Shown: positions 1 to 8,743 of the stretch, one piece after another
Numbering within the stretch: position 1 is the stretch's first letter
How the letters are laid out: the number at the start of each line of letters is the position of its first letter
NCBI GenBank assembly: GCA_028279655.1
Contig: JANQNH010000005.1
Span: 80,962-144,961 of the forward strand
Source: Candidatus Nanoarchaeia archaeon
GTDB lineage: Archaea; Nanobdellota; Nanobdellia; Woesearchaeales; JACPBV01
DNA: 64,000 nt
Direction: 5' to 3'
Translations under genes and position numbers: made by a program
The notes under the pieces: model-generated
Seen by the model: only the letters and a program-made list of their open reading frames with translations
What the model was told of the DNA's origin: nothing
Databases searched by the model: none

Positions 1-2
1 TC

Positions 3-620
3 TTTGCTCTGGGTTTATTCTTAATACTGCCCTATCTATTGACATATCTTATAGGTTTTAAGGAATCCACAGATCCAATACTCTTTAATCTCATTGATGG
101 CCTTATAAAGGTAGGCATATTTGTTCTCTATGTATATCTGATCTCCCTATGGAAAGACATAAGGATGGTATTTCAATACCACGGAGCAGAACACAAGGCA
201 GTCTTCTGCTATGAAGACGGAAAAAAGCTTACAATAGAGAACGCAAAGAGATATACTACAAAACATCCAAGATGCGGAACAGCCTTCATAATGATAGTTA
301 TAATAGTGGGCATATTCTTATTTTCTTTCATACCAGTCATTGCAACTTCGATCTATCCTGATTTCTTCAGCCTAAACATATTCATAAGAAAGATCATCCT
401 CATAGTTCTTAGGATACTCCTACTACCGATAATAGCAGGATTCTCATACGAGATCCTTAAGTTTGGGTCCAAACATCAAAAAAATCCTATATTTAGGTCC
501 CTTACCTTACCTGGCTTATGGATACAGAACATTACAACAAAGAAACCTACAAAGAAACAGCTAGAGGTAGGGATCGCAGCCTTAAAAAGAGCGATACAGC
601 TGGAAAATGGAAATATATGA
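3..620 (+). CDS. DUF1385 family membrane protein (5' end outside window)
   Basis: The reading frame is open from the first bases (FALGLFLILPYLL...), so the start lies upstream and the gene is partial. The HGAEHKAVFCYE motif followed by HPRCGTAF is the hallmark of the DUF1385/YqhQ family, whose function is not established. At least four hydrophobic segments are visible: the truncated N-terminal one, GIFVLYVYLISL, a long one after RCGTAF, and one near IIAGFSYEIL. It is therefore an integral membrane protein. The 3' end overlaps the next methyltransferase gene by 14 bases, suggesting one transcript. The TTG at 39 is an internal codon, not a start. Confidence 0.85.
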   Translation, partial: FALGLFLILPYLLTYLIGFKESTDPILFNLIDGLIKVGIFVLYVYLISLWKDIRMVFQYHGAEHKAVFCYEDGKKLTIENAKRYTTKHPRCGTAFIMIVIIVGIFLFSFIPVIATSIYPDFFSLNIFIRKIILIVLRILLLPIIAGFSYEILKFGSKHQKNPIFRSLTLPGLWIQNITTKKPTKKQLEVGIAALKRAIQLENGNI

Positions 621-1167
621 ACCAGAAGAAGACTCCTTTCTTATGCAGGCTTACATTAAGAAATACTCTAAAGGTGTTGTTCTGGACATGGGGACAGGAA
701 CAGGAATACAGGCAGAAGAGGCAGCTGGATCCAAAAAAGTAGTCAAGGTATTTGGAGTAGATATCAACGAAGAAGCCATAAAACACTGCATAAGAAACCA
801 AAAGAGCAAAAAGATTATATTTGCCACATCAGACCTCTTCACCTTATTTAAGGTGGACAGAAGATACATAGGAACAAAGTTTGACACCATAATATTCAAC
901 CCCCCTTACCTTCCAAACGATCCCAAGATAAAAGACAAGGCCCTGGATGGAGGGAAGAAAGGCTATGAGCTGATATGCGGGTTCCTTCACGAATCTAAAA
1001 ATTTTCTAAAACCCAACGGAAAGATCCTACTATTATTCTCATCCCTCACAAGCAAACCCACCTTAGATAACTTCCTGATAAAAAACCATTGGAAATTCAA
1101 GGAAATAACCAAAAAACATATATTCTTTGAAGATCTATACCTATATCTGATTGAGCTGGAAAAATGA
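607..1167 (+). CDS. HemK2-like protein glutamine methyltransferase
   Basis: Class I SAM-dependent methyltransferase of 186 residues. Motif I is LDMGTGTG (residues 26-33), the acidic ribose-binding motif is GVDIN (50-54), and the catalytic NPPY is at 98-101. NPPY together with the short size and the missing N-terminal helical domain of bacterial PrmC is typical of archaeal/eukaryotic HemK2 (Mtq2). That enzyme methylates the Gln of the GGQ motif in the class I release factor, usually with a Trm112 partner. The gene overlaps DUF1385 upstream and the HAD gene downstream (ATGA), so it is translationally coupled. A related N6-adenine methyltransferase role cannot be excluded from sequence alone. 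Confidence 0.8.
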   Translation: MEIYEPEEDSFLMQAYIKKYSKGVVLDMGTGTGIQAEEAAGSKKVVKVFGVDINEEAIKHCIRNQKSKKIIFATSDLFTLFKVDRRYIGTKFDTIIFNPPYLPNDPKIKDKALDGGKKGYELICGFLHESKNFLKPNGKILLLFSSLTSKPTLDNFLIKNHWKFKEITKKHIFFEDLYLYLIELEK

Positions 1168-1757
1168 TAAAATGCATTGTTTTTGACTGGTACGGAGTTT
1201 GTACCAATTTACCCTGGAGGGAAACATTCTCAACAGAGCTAGGTGTTAAGCTATGTATTGATCCAGAAAAAGTTGAATCCTTATTTAGAAAACACTGCAA
1301 GGAATATGAGATAGATAGTATAGGTGGGAAGGAATTCATTGAGTTGGTCTGTAGAGACCTTGACTGCAAACCAGATAAGTTCTATTACCTGATAGACGCA
1401 CAACCAGCTATAAACTGGGAAGTAATGGACCTGATCAAGACCTTGAAAAAGAAATATCGTATAATACTATTATCTAACCATTACTCTGACATATGGGATG
1501 ATGTGAAGAAAGAGATTGGTGATCCAAAAGATTACTTTGATTATACTCTTTTCTCTTTTGACATGAAGATAAGAAAACAGGAATCTGAGGTATATAAGAT
1601 ACTTTTAGACACGGCAAATGCAGAATCCTCTGAAATAATTTTCATTGATGATCAGCAAAAACCACGGGAAACAGCAGAAAAACTAGGGATCAGGACAATT
1701 CCTTTTAAGAATTACAGGGACCTTCTTTCCCAATTAAAAGAACTAGGGATATCATAA
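1164..1757 (+). CDS. HAD family hydrolase, subfamily IA-like
   Basis: Haloacid-dehalogenase fold phosphatase of 197 residues. The nucleophile Asp8 is in FDWYGV; the usual second Asp of DxD is a Tyr, as in members carrying a DxxGV motif. Motif II Ser104 is in ILLSN, the motif III Lys lies in the KIRKQ stretch (135-139), and motif IV Asp162-Asp163 is in FIDDQ. A helical cap lies between residues 15 and 90. The substrate is unknown. The start overlaps the preceding stop by four bases, placing it in the same operon as the methyltransferase. Confidence 0.8.
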   Translation: MIKCIVFDWYGVCTNLPWRETFSTELGVKLCIDPEKVESLFRKHCKEYEIDSIGGKEFIELVCRDLDCKPDKFYYLIDAQPAINWEVMDLIKTLKKKYRIILLSNHYSDIWDDVKKEIGDPKDYFDYTLFSFDMKIRKQESEVYKILLDTANAESSEIIFIDDQQKPRETAEKLGIRTIPFKNYRDLLSQLKELGIS

Positions 1758-1789
1758 CATTTATATTCTATCTTATATCTTTTATCTAT

Positions 1790-2419
1790 ATGCCAACATT
1801 AAAGCAGGTTAAGAACATTACCTACTTCACAAAGGGCCACAGGGGATTGTTGTATATAGGGGACTATAAAAAAAAGAAAGTAGTGATAAAGACAGAGAAA
1901 AAAGAATCCCAGGCAATAGGAAGGATAGAGAACGAGGTAAACTATCTTAAGATCCTGAACAAGAAAGGCATTGGTCCTGAATTATATGTCTATGATAAGA
2001 AATTTACCTACTTTGTCTGTCAATATATTGATGGGGCCTTCTTTCCAATATGGCTTGAACACTCCACCAAAAATAATAAGGCGATGATCAAAAAGACCAT
2101 AAAGAATATATTCACCCAATGCTTCAGGATGGATAAGCAAAAGATAAACAAGGAAGAGATGCATCACCCCTATAAGCACATAATAATTGAAAAGGCAACC
2201 AAAAAACCAATCCTTATAGATTTTGAGAGATGCCATAAATCCCAGGAGCCTGTAAATGTAACCCAGTTCTCTTCCTATTTAATCTCTAACTTCATGATTC
2301 TTCTCCTAAAAGAAAAAGGCATCAAAGTGAACAAGGATAAGGTAATCGCAGCTGCAAAGAAGTATAAGAAAGAAATGAGCAAGAAGAATCTGGATAAGAT
2401 TGTTTCTTTGGTAAAATGA
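1790..2419 (+). CDS. Predicted Ser/Thr protein kinase (COG2112-like)
   Basis: Small (209 residues) archaeal kinase-fold protein. A glycine-containing N-lobe is followed by VVIKTE with the presumed ATP-binding Lys34. An αC-like helix (IENEVNYLKIL) and the hinge CQYIDG follow. The HPYKHIIIE segment stands in place of a canonical HRD loop, and IDFER (143-147) stands where DFG is expected. This pattern matches the archaeal COG2112 group rather than RIO or Bud32 kinases; the assignment rests on recall of that family. A TATA-like ATTTATATTC lies upstream around 1760. The stop overlaps the EamA gene (ATGA). Confidence 0.65.
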   Translation: MPTLKQVKNITYFTKGHRGLLYIGDYKKKKVVIKTEKKESQAIGRIENEVNYLKILNKKGIGPELYVYDKKFTYFVCQYIDGAFFPIWLEHSTKNNKAMIKKTIKNIFTQCFRMDKQKINKEEMHHPYKHIIIEKATKKPILIDFERCHKSQEPVNVTQFSSYLISNFMILLLKEKGIKVNKDKVIAAAKKYKKEMSKKNLDKIVSLVK

Positions 2420-3327
2420 AGAATAAAGGTATCATGTATGCTTTAATAGGGATTTTCCTATGGGGATTCTCCCCTATCCTGATGAAAGCATTATCTACAA
2501 GTATGCCTCCAACAGAGATAGTCTTTGCAAGATATCTTATAGGGGGAATCATTCTAATGCCATTCATCTTTATCGAAAAAGACAAGCTAAAAACCCTTAA
2601 TGTTAAGGATTACTTTTTGATGTTCTTCTTCTTTATCCTCCTGGCAACAATCATATCGAATATCATTGCCCAGATAGCTATAATATACATAGATGCTTCG
2701 GTCCTGATGTTACTATTGGGTTTGGAGCCTCTTTTCATAGTCATCCTTTCCACCTTATTTTTGAAAGAAAAAATGAATGGTAAGATGGCACTGTTGATTC
2801 TACTTGCGTTACTAGGTTCTTACCTGGTTGCATTCAAAGATCTGAGCATCTCAACAGACAATGCCCATTTTATCGGGGTTATGTTAGCTATTGCAACGCC
2901 TTTTTTTTGGGCATTTGGTCCATTTGTAGGAAAACAACTATTGAAAAAGTTAGAGTCAACAACACTTATAGCGATAAGGTTTTTACTAGCAAGCCTTATT
3001 TTAGGAATCTTTATTTTCCTGACTAGAGGTTTTGATAAGCTGACATCAATATCAAGAGACTCTCTTATATTATTGTTATTATTCGGAGTATTCCAGACAG
3101 CATTGGCCTATGCCTTTTTTTATAAAGGCCTTAAGTCAATAAAAGCCTCTACAGCTGGAATGATCCTATTGCTAATCCCGATTATCACAATTATCCTTGA
3201 TTTTTTAATCAATAAGGTGGTATTCACAGTAACACAGACGATAGGAACCCTTATCATATTGGTAGCACTATACTATATAATCAAGATAGAGACAAAGCAG
3301 CAGGCAGAGATTGAGGCTTATGTTTAG
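2416..3327 (+). CDS. EamA/DMT family transporter
   Basis: A 303-residue, strongly hydrophobic protein with about ten predicted membrane spans in two repeated halves, each beginning with an EamA-type motif: GIFLWGFSPILMKAL near the N-terminus and ATPFFWAFGPFVGKQL in the middle. The family exports or imports small metabolites; the substrate cannot be read from sequence. It overlaps the COG2112 kinase by four bases, so the two are probably cotranscribed. Confidence 0.85.
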   Translation: MKNKGIMYALIGIFLWGFSPILMKALSTSMPPTEIVFARYLIGGIILMPFIFIEKDKLKTLNVKDYFLMFFFFILLATIISNIIAQIAIIYIDASVLMLLLGLEPLFIVILSTLFLKEKMNGKMALLILLALLGSYLVAFKDLSISTDNAHFIGVMLAIATPFFWAFGPFVGKQLLKKLESTTLIAIRFLLASLILGIFIFLTRGFDKLTSISRDSLILLLLFGVFQTALAYAFFYKGLKSIKASTAGMILLLIPIITIILDFLINKVVFTVTQTIGTLIILVALYYIIKIETKQQAEIEAYV

Positions 3328-3395
3328 TCATAAAAAAATCATGAGAAGTTGTATATTAAAGAATATCAAATAGATTAAGAATAAATGAATTCTGT

Positions 3396-4058
3396 TTATT
3401 TTGAAGCTTGTATAGCTTTAAAAGCATAACCCCTAGGAACACCATACCTTGTACGTCTATTAAGCATGTCAACTGGTGGGGGTTCAATTCCATGTTCTAA
3501 AAGCGCAGCATCAATACTCTCTTTCATTGTTTGAACAAGAACGCCAATAGCCTCTCTCTTTGCTTTCCCTTCTACTCCTTCATCTGGCAGTTTATTTTTC
3601 CACTCATCCGGATTTAGCAGAACCTCTCGTTCAAGAACATAATTTACATTGGATTTACTAACGTGTGCGAGATAAGGATCTGCAACCCCTTCTTCAAACC
3701 ACCCAATAATATGGCTGCGTGCCCATTGATAATCTTCTTTGGATTCCATACTATGATCCACAACCACAGTCATAGCCTGTTTCCCAGCTGCAATACCCTC
3801 CAGTACAGCTTTCCTGCTAATATCTGGAGAGACATAACCATCATCAAATTCATCAAATTGTAGAAAATATAGATTCTCAACAGAACCACCTCTATGCCTT
3901 ACAGTTATTTTTTTAACATCTTCTCCACGTACATTAACAACGTCTTCTATACTATATCCAGGATCATCCGTATTATTATAATCCTTATCAGAAAATCCTT
4001 CTTTCATCAATTCCTTAAAAGGTTCTCTATCCACGGCTCGTAATACTTCTAAAGACAT
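3396..4058 (-). CDS. Hypothetical protein
   Basis: A 220-residue, mostly acidic soluble protein that I do not recognise. No signal peptide or membrane segment is visible. The C-terminus is basic (LNRRTRYGVPRGYAFK). The ATG at 4058 is preferred over the TTG at 4067 because a TATA-like box (TTATATATTG on this strand, near 4090) lies about 27 bases upstream, giving a nearly leaderless mRNA. It is monocistronic and convergent with the EamA gene. Confidence 0.6.
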   Translation of the reverse strand: MSLEVLRAVDREPFKELMKEGFSDKDYNNTDDPGYSIEDVVNVRGEDVKKITVRHRGGSVENLYFLQFDEFDDGYVSPDISRKAVLEGIAAGKQAMTVVVDHSMESKEDYQWARSHIIGWFEEGVADPYLAHVSKSNVNYVLEREVLLNPDEWKNKLPDEGVEGKAKREAIGVLVQTMKESIDAALLEHGIEPPPVDMLNRRTRYGVPRGYAFKAIQASK

Positions 4059-4175
4059 CTGGGTCAATAATGCGAATTCTCAACAATATATAAACCTATT
4101 GTTATTATTTTCACTTTATAGTATCTCCTAATCTACAACAATCTTTTTATATCCTTAAATTTACCTATAATAAAG

Positions 4176-4502
4176 ATGAACTTCAGCCAAAAAGTCTGGA
4201 ATTTCACAAAAAAGATACCAAAAGGAAAGGTCTCGACCTATAAAGAGATAGCCAAAGCACTAAACACAAAAGCCTACAGGGCAGTTGGAACAGCCTTAAA
4301 GAATAATCCTTATGCTCCTAAGGTTCCTTGTCATAGGGTAATAAATTCCAACGGAACAATAGGTGGCTACAAAGGCAAACTAAACAACAAAGAAAAGATC
4401 AAAATCCTAAAAAAAGAAGGTATTGAGATAAAAAACAATAAAGTAGACCTAAAGAAGTACCTATTTCTTCTTCTTTTTCTTCTTCTTTATCTCTTTCTCT
4501 AG
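4176..4502 (+). CDS. ogt: Methylated-DNA--protein-cysteine methyltransferase (MGMT/Ogt)
   Basis: A 108-residue alkyltransferase made only of the DNA-binding C-terminal domain. The recognition helix region is TYKEIAKALNTKAYRAVG, and the alkyl-acceptor Cys sits in VPCHRVI, followed by IGGYKG. It repairs O6-alkylguanine by irreversible transfer to that Cys; its presence argues against a Cys-less ATL protein. The last ~14 residues are an abnormal Leu/Phe run produced because the 3' end is read antisense through the poly-Lys tail of TFB (42-bp convergent overlap). Confidence 0.88.
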   Translation: MNFSQKVWNFTKKIPKGKVSTYKEIAKALNTKAYRAVGTALKNNPYAPKVPCHRVINSNGTIGGYKGKLNNKEKIKILKKEGIEIKNNKVDLKKYLFLLLFLLLYLFL

Positions 4503-5390
4503 CTTTAGCTTATCCAGCAGTTCCTTGTACCTGTTCCTGATAGTAACCTCAGTTACACCAGCAACATCAGCTACTTCCCTCTGGGTCCTTTTCTCACCAT
4601 GCATCAGGGCAGCAACATACAAAGCAGCTGCAGCAATGCCAGTAGGGCCCCTTCCAGATGTTAGCTCTGCTTTTTGGGCCTGTTCAAGTATCTCAATGCT
4701 CTTGCTCTGTGTCTCAGCACTAAGCTTCAAAGCAGATGCAAATCTTGCGATATAATCCGCTGGATTTGATGGTAGTATTGTAATGCCTAATTCCCTTGTA
4801 ACAAACCTGTAGGTTCTTCCAATCTCCTTCTTCTCAATACCAGATGCTTCAGATAATTCATCAAGTGTTCTAGGAACATCATGCCTTCTGCAGGCAGCAT
4901 ATAAAGCTCCAGCAACCACAGATTCCATGCTTCTTCCTCTAACAAGGCCCCTCTGTACTGCTAAAGTATAGATCCTGGCAGCCTCCTCTTCAACTGATTT
5001 TGGCAGCTTCAGATAAGACCCTACACGCTTCAGTTCAGCCAGAGCTAGCTTCAGGTTCCTCTCAATAGCTGTTGAGATCCTATATTGCCATTTCCTTAGC
5101 CTAAAGAACTTGCTTCTGTTCTTGCCTCCCAGCTTCATGAAATCTCCTTTTCCACCTACTTCCGTCCCCAGTCCTTGGTCAAACTGGGTATAGGTCATAG
5201 GAGCGCCTGTTCTTCTCTTGCTCTGACCAGTATCACTATCAAATTCTCTCCATTCCTGGCCGAAATCGACCATTTTGTCTTCTATAACAAGTCCACAGTC
5301 CTTGCAGACGATCTCTCCTTTCTCTTTGTTCCAGAATAAGTTGATTCCACCGCATTCAGGACATTTTCTAACCATATCACGTCTAGCCAT
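4461..5390 (-). CDS. tfb: Transcription initiation factor IIB (TFB)
   Basis: A 309-residue archaeal TFB that recruits RNA polymerase to TBP-TATA. The N-terminal zinc ribbon is CPECGG...CKDCG (residues 10-33), followed by the B-finger/reader region WREFDSD. Two cyclin-like repeats follow (about 105-195 and 200-295), with the helix-turn-helix for BRE contact near the C-terminus (TQREVADVAGVTEVTIRNRY). The C-terminus ends in eight consecutive Lys, an unusual tail encoded over the convergent MGMT gene. Its TATA-like element is near 5410. Confidence 0.96.
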   Translation of the reverse strand: MARRDMVRKCPECGGINLFWNKEKGEIVCKDCGLVIEDKMVDFGQEWREFDSDTGQSKRRTGAPMTYTQFDQGLGTEVGGKGDFMKLGGKNRSKFFRLRKWQYRISTAIERNLKLALAELKRVGSYLKLPKSVEEEAARIYTLAVQRGLVRGRSMESVVAGALYAACRRHDVPRTLDELSEASGIEKKEIGRTYRFVTRELGITILPSNPADYIARFASALKLSAETQSKSIEILEQAQKAELTSGRGPTGIAAAALYVAALMHGEKRTQREVADVAGVTEVTIRNRYKELLDKLKLEKEIKKKKKKKK

Positions 5391-5636
5391 ACTATCACCT
5401 TGATATAATCTTAATTATTAACTAATCCACCCCTTTAGTCTTTTAGTTAATATTCACAACAAACTTTATAAACTGAATAAGGAGGTTATATTTAAATGTT
5501 TCGGTATATATAGTCGAAAGCACCAAAAAAGATAGATTTTTAAGGTTTGTTGTATCATTTCATCATTCTCACTACCTTCTATCCAGATACCCATAATAAA
5601 GTTTATAAATTAGCAGAGAAATACTATCTTTCAACT

Positions 5637-5763
5637 GCCATCGTGGCACAATCTGGTACTGCGCGGTTTACCCAAAAAGTAAGCGTAAGCCTTGAGTGTT
5701 TTCACCAAGAATCAGGTTAGCCCGTTTCCGCAAGGATATCCCGGTTCAAATCCGGGCGATGGC
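5637..5763 (+). tRNA. Intron-containing tRNA (isotype unresolved)
   Basis: The acceptor stem GCCATCG (5637-5643) pairs perfectly with CGATGGC (5757-5763), with discriminator G5764. The T-arm is CCCGG-TTCAAAT-CCGGG. The D-arm has the conserved A14, G18G19 and A21. At 127 nt it needs one or more introns. I could not place the anticodon stem with confidence. TTTCCGCAAGGATAT before the T-stem looks like a long (type II) variable arm, and CTTGA at 5691-5695, with CTTG pairing to CAAG (5706-5709), resembles a bulge-helix-bulge around a Ser(UGA) anticodon. That reading would require a second intron upstream. A TATA-like GTTTATAAATT lies near 5601-5611. Confidence 0.75.
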
Positions 5764-5765
5764 GT

Positions 5766-7259
5766 TTATTTTATCACTATAGCTTCCAGTTTCTGCCATG
5801 CATACCTAACAAACGCTAATTTGCCCTTGTCATGGCAGTAAACAGTAAACAGCTTATCCCCTTTCTTTACCTTATCTCCAATATGCTTATGCAGATACAA
5901 TCCTGCTCCACTGAACTCAGGAGCACCTGCTACCCTAGCTATCTTAGAAATAGCCTTATTGCTTATCTCTTTGATCACTCCTCCCTTCTTAACAATAACG
6001 TCATGCTTTACCTTGCCTAATTTAATCCTGGATGCATCATCTATCCTTTTACCCTGCATCCTGATTATCTCTTTCATCTTAGAATATGCTTTTCCGCTTT
6101 CCAGTATATCCTTTGCCATCGTAAGGCCCTTTCCTTTAGTAGCCTTGCCAGCCATCTCAAGCATGATACCTGACATCATCAGCCCTTTTTTCTTCAGGTC
6201 CATTGGCCCCCTATAGTCACCGCTCAAAACCCAAAGCACATCCCTTGCCTCAAGAGCAGGACCAACGCCATTTCCAATTGGCTCTTTGCCGTTTGTTATG
6301 ATAACCTTTGCCTTTATCCCAAGTCTTTTTGCTAATCCCTCAAAATCCTTCTTAAGCTCAAGAGCCTTCTTCCTGTTCGGTAATTTAGCCCCTTTACCGA
6401 CAGGAATGTCTACCAGGACATGGGTTGATGAGACAGAAGCTTTCTTTGCCATGACAGAAGCCAACAGCTGCGACTTTGCATCTATCGACAATGGCCTCTC
6501 AACGACAATGATCTTGTCATCAGCAGGCGCAAGGTTCAAAGCACCACCCCACACTATGCATCCCTTGGTCTTCTCAACAATGGCCTTCATTTTTTTGATA
6601 GGTATCTCCACATCAGCCAATACCTCCATGGTATCAGCAGTACCTGATGGGGAGGTTATTGATCTGGAGCTTGTCTTGGGTATGCTAACACCAGCTGCAG
6701 CCAATATAGGGACTATGATCATTGTGGTTCTGTTCCCAGCAACACCCCCTACACAATGCTTATCCATGACAATCTTCCTTCTAAGCTTCAGGATATCTCC
6801 ATATGAGGTCATAGCCTTTGTAAGCAGCGTAGTCTCCCTTACATCCAGCTCGTTAGAGTAGCATGCAGCAACAAAGTAGGTCATCTCAACCTCACTCAGC
6901 TTATTATGCACGATATCCCATACTATCTGGTCAATCTCCTTCTTGCTCAGCCTGCCGCCATCCAGCTTCTTCTTGATATATTCTATAGACAGCGGCTTCC
7001 TGGCTGGGATCATATCTATAGTGTCTCCGTCCTTTAACCCTAGTGAACTTAACACCTCCTCATATAATCCGATCTTTCCCTGGCCGACAGCCTTCCTGCT
7101 TTCACCAATATTCAGCAGCACTGTTTCGATCTTTCCCCTCCTGATTATCTTGACCCTATCTCTCTTATGGAGGTCCATCTTATCAGCATCCTTCTCATTA
7201 AGCACAGCTATCAAAGCACCTCCGCTAGAAATATCCATATCCTTTACTTTAAGCTTCAT
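5766..7259 (-). CDS. deoA: AMP phosphorylase (DeoA-like nucleoside phosphorylase family)
   Basis: A 497-residue member of the thymidine/AMP phosphorylase family. The ~85-residue N-terminal extension before the catalytic domain is characteristic of archaeal AMP phosphorylase rather than bacterial thymidine phosphorylase. Phosphate- and substrate-binding motifs are KHCVGG (167-172) and TSSRSITSPSGTADT (196-210). It converts AMP or CMP plus phosphate to adenine/cytosine and ribose-1,5-bisphosphate. In archaea this feeds the R15P isomerase / type III RuBisCO pathway; those partners are not in this window. It overlaps the exporter gene by four bases and ends two bases from the tRNA. Confidence 0.9.
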   Translation of the reverse strand: MKLKVKDMDISSGGALIAVLNEKDADKMDLHKRDRVKIIRRGKIETVLLNIGESRKAVGQGKIGLYEEVLSSLGLKDGDTIDMIPARKPLSIEYIKKKLDGGRLSKKEIDQIVWDIVHNKLSEVEMTYFVAACYSNELDVRETTLLTKAMTSYGDILKLRRKIVMDKHCVGGVAGNRTTMIIVPILAAAGVSIPKTSSRSITSPSGTADTMEVLADVEIPIKKMKAIVEKTKGCIVWGGALNLAPADDKIIVVERPLSIDAKSQLLASVMAKKASVSSTHVLVDIPVGKGAKLPNRKKALELKKDFEGLAKRLGIKAKVIITNGKEPIGNGVGPALEARDVLWVLSGDYRGPMDLKKKGLMMSGIMLEMAGKATKGKGLTMAKDILESGKAYSKMKEIIRMQGKRIDDASRIKLGKVKHDVIVKKGGVIKEISNKAISKIARVAGAPEFSGAGLYLHKHIGDKVKKGDKLFTVYCHDKGKLAFVRYAWQKLEAIVIK

Positions 7260-8284
7260 TTTGATTTTTTAGAATTTCTTTCCCTCTCATAAGCCCTTAC
7301 GAATGTAACGAACAATGCCAACACCAAAGGACCAACCACTGCACCAACAGTCCCTATAAGGTACAATCCTCCTAAGACACCCACAAGTATAAGCACTGGA
7401 TGGACCTTTGCCTTATTGCTTATTATCTTTGGCCTCAGTACATTATCTACGCTGCTGATTAGTATCATACCATAGAGGATAAAGAGTACTCCTCCAAGAA
7501 TCTCGCTGGAGTTTCCTGTAGAGATGCCTCCGAATAGCTTGAACAGAGCAGCTGGCAACCATACTATCCCTGTACCTATGAAAGGTATCAGAGCAGCAAA
7601 AGCCATAACAATACCCCATATTACAGGAGAAGATACACCAAAGATAAAGAACCCTATCCCTCCAAGAAATCCTTGTATCAGTGCAACAACCATATGCCCG
7701 TAGACGATAGCGAACGTAACCTTGCCGAACTTGTCAAAGAGGTGCCTCTTATACACATCCCTAAGGGGCAGAACCCTCTTAAGGTCTCCTATAACCTTTG
7801 GTCCATCCTTGAACAGGTAGAACAAGGTAAACACCATCACAAAAAAATTAAGCACAAATCTGGGTATAGAGAACACCAAGTTTGATGCAGTGTCTATTAT
7901 GTACGAAGTGACCTTCTCCACAGTATTCTGAAGATGAAACTTAACCTTGGGTTCATCAAGAAAATCACCAATATAGTTCACAAAACTACAGAGTGGATTT
8001 TCTTCTGGACAGTTCTTGAAGAAATCCCCTACAGTGAGCAATTTCTGCTTTGAAGTAAGATAGCTTACATAAGCCTCTTTTGTTAGTGTGTTCAAGACAA
8101 AAAACAAGGGTGCCAGAAGCAAAAGGATGATGATAATAGAAACAATCAGCGAAGCGACATTCTCATTCTTCACTCTTTTCTTAAACCATCTATAAACAGG
8201 ATAGAAAAGATAAGCAAGAAATACACTTGCAAGAAGAGCGGATATAAACGGCCTTATAACTAAAAAGACTAGAGTAACCATCAA
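7256..8284 (-). CDS. AI-2E family (PerM/TqsA-like) transporter
   Basis: A 342-residue integral membrane protein with paired N-terminal hydrophobic helices, a soluble middle segment and about five C-terminal spans. GIPGFG-like loops are represented by FIGTGIVWLPAAL, and a PVIWGIVMAFAALIPFIG segment typical of AI-2E/PerM proteins is visible. Substrates in the family range from autoinducer-2 to Na+(Li+)/H+ exchange, so none is assigned. It is the first gene of a two-gene unit with AMP phosphorylase (ATGA overlap); this pairing is likely positional rather than functional. Confidence 0.8.
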   Translation of the reverse strand: MMVTLVFLVIRPFISALLASVFLAYLFYPVYRWFKKRVKNENVASLIVSIIIILLLLAPLFFVLNTLTKEAYVSYLTSKQKLLTVGDFFKNCPEENPLCSFVNYIGDFLDEPKVKFHLQNTVEKVTSYIIDTASNLVFSIPRFVLNFFVMVFTLFYLFKDGPKVIGDLKRVLPLRDVYKRHLFDKFGKVTFAIVYGHMVVALIQGFLGGIGFFIFGVSSPVIWGIVMAFAALIPFIGTGIVWLPAALFKLFGGISTGNSSEILGGVLFILYGMILISSVDNVLRPKIISNKAKVHPVLILVGVLGGLYLIGTVGAVVGPLVLALFVTFVRAYERERNSKKSK

Positions 8285-8420
8285 TATACTAAACAGTATA
8301 AAAAAGTACTTCGAATAATCCTCTTTTTTTATATTACATCACCTATTGCTTTGCTAATACCTTTCTGAGTATATAAATGTTATGAAAATCCTAGTTTAGT
8401 GTGATTCCTAGTAAAAAGGA

Positions 8421-8585
8421 AGAAAAAATCCAGCCATCCATGGCGGCAGACGGTCAAAACCTTCGGTTTTGCCCTATGAGCCACCCCGTAAGGGACAACC
8501 CCCTACTTCTTGGGAATCCCTTGGATTCCTAAGATCTCAGAAACCTTCGGTTTCTAAGACATCTGCGCCATGGCTGGATTTTTCT
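8421..8585. repeat. Multi-branched hairpin element SE1 (inverted copy of the SE core)
   Basis: The long outer stem is AGAAAAAATCCAGCCAT paired with ATGGCTGGATTTTTCT. It encloses smaller perfect hairpins: GGTCAAAACC-TTC-GGTTTTG, GGAATCC-CTT-GGATTCC and AGAAACC-TTC-GGTTTCT. Read on the minus strand, its centre matches the cores of SE2 (8588-8699) and SE3 (30022-30122), including the TAGGGCAAAAC...GGTTTTGACCGTC block of SE3. It carries no ORF. Together with SE2 it fills the gap between the exporter gene and tRNA-Val (8285-8743). Confidence 0.75.
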
Positions 8586-8587
8586 AT

Positions 8588-8699
8588 GCAAAACCACCAA
8601 CACTGGGACCAATGAGGCAGGGGTTGCCTCCTTCGGGGTGCCGAGTAGGACAAATACTTTGCATTTGTCCGTAGGTGCCTCTGTTGTTGTTGGTTTTGC
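8588..8699. repeat. Multi-branched hairpin element SE2
   Basis: The outer stem GCAAAACCACCAACA pairs with the TGTTGTTGGTTTTGC end. The inner stems are AGGCA/TGCCT and GGACAAAT/ATTTGTCC. The core at 8620-8653 (GGGGTTGCC...TTCGGGGTGCCGAGTAGG) is almost identical to the core of SE3 at 30048-30083, which shows that this is a dispersed repeat family and not a chance hairpin. It lies head-to-tail with SE1, separated by two bases. Confidence 0.8.
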
Positions 8700-8743
8700 T
8701 AAATGTTTGTTATATTTATGCTAAAGAAATAAAAGATAATAAT

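Noticed and set aside
6286..6861. 191-residue open frame antisense to AMP phosphorylase
   Set aside because: It lies fully inside a strongly supported enzyme gene on the other strand and has no recognisable domain; a shadow of codon composition.
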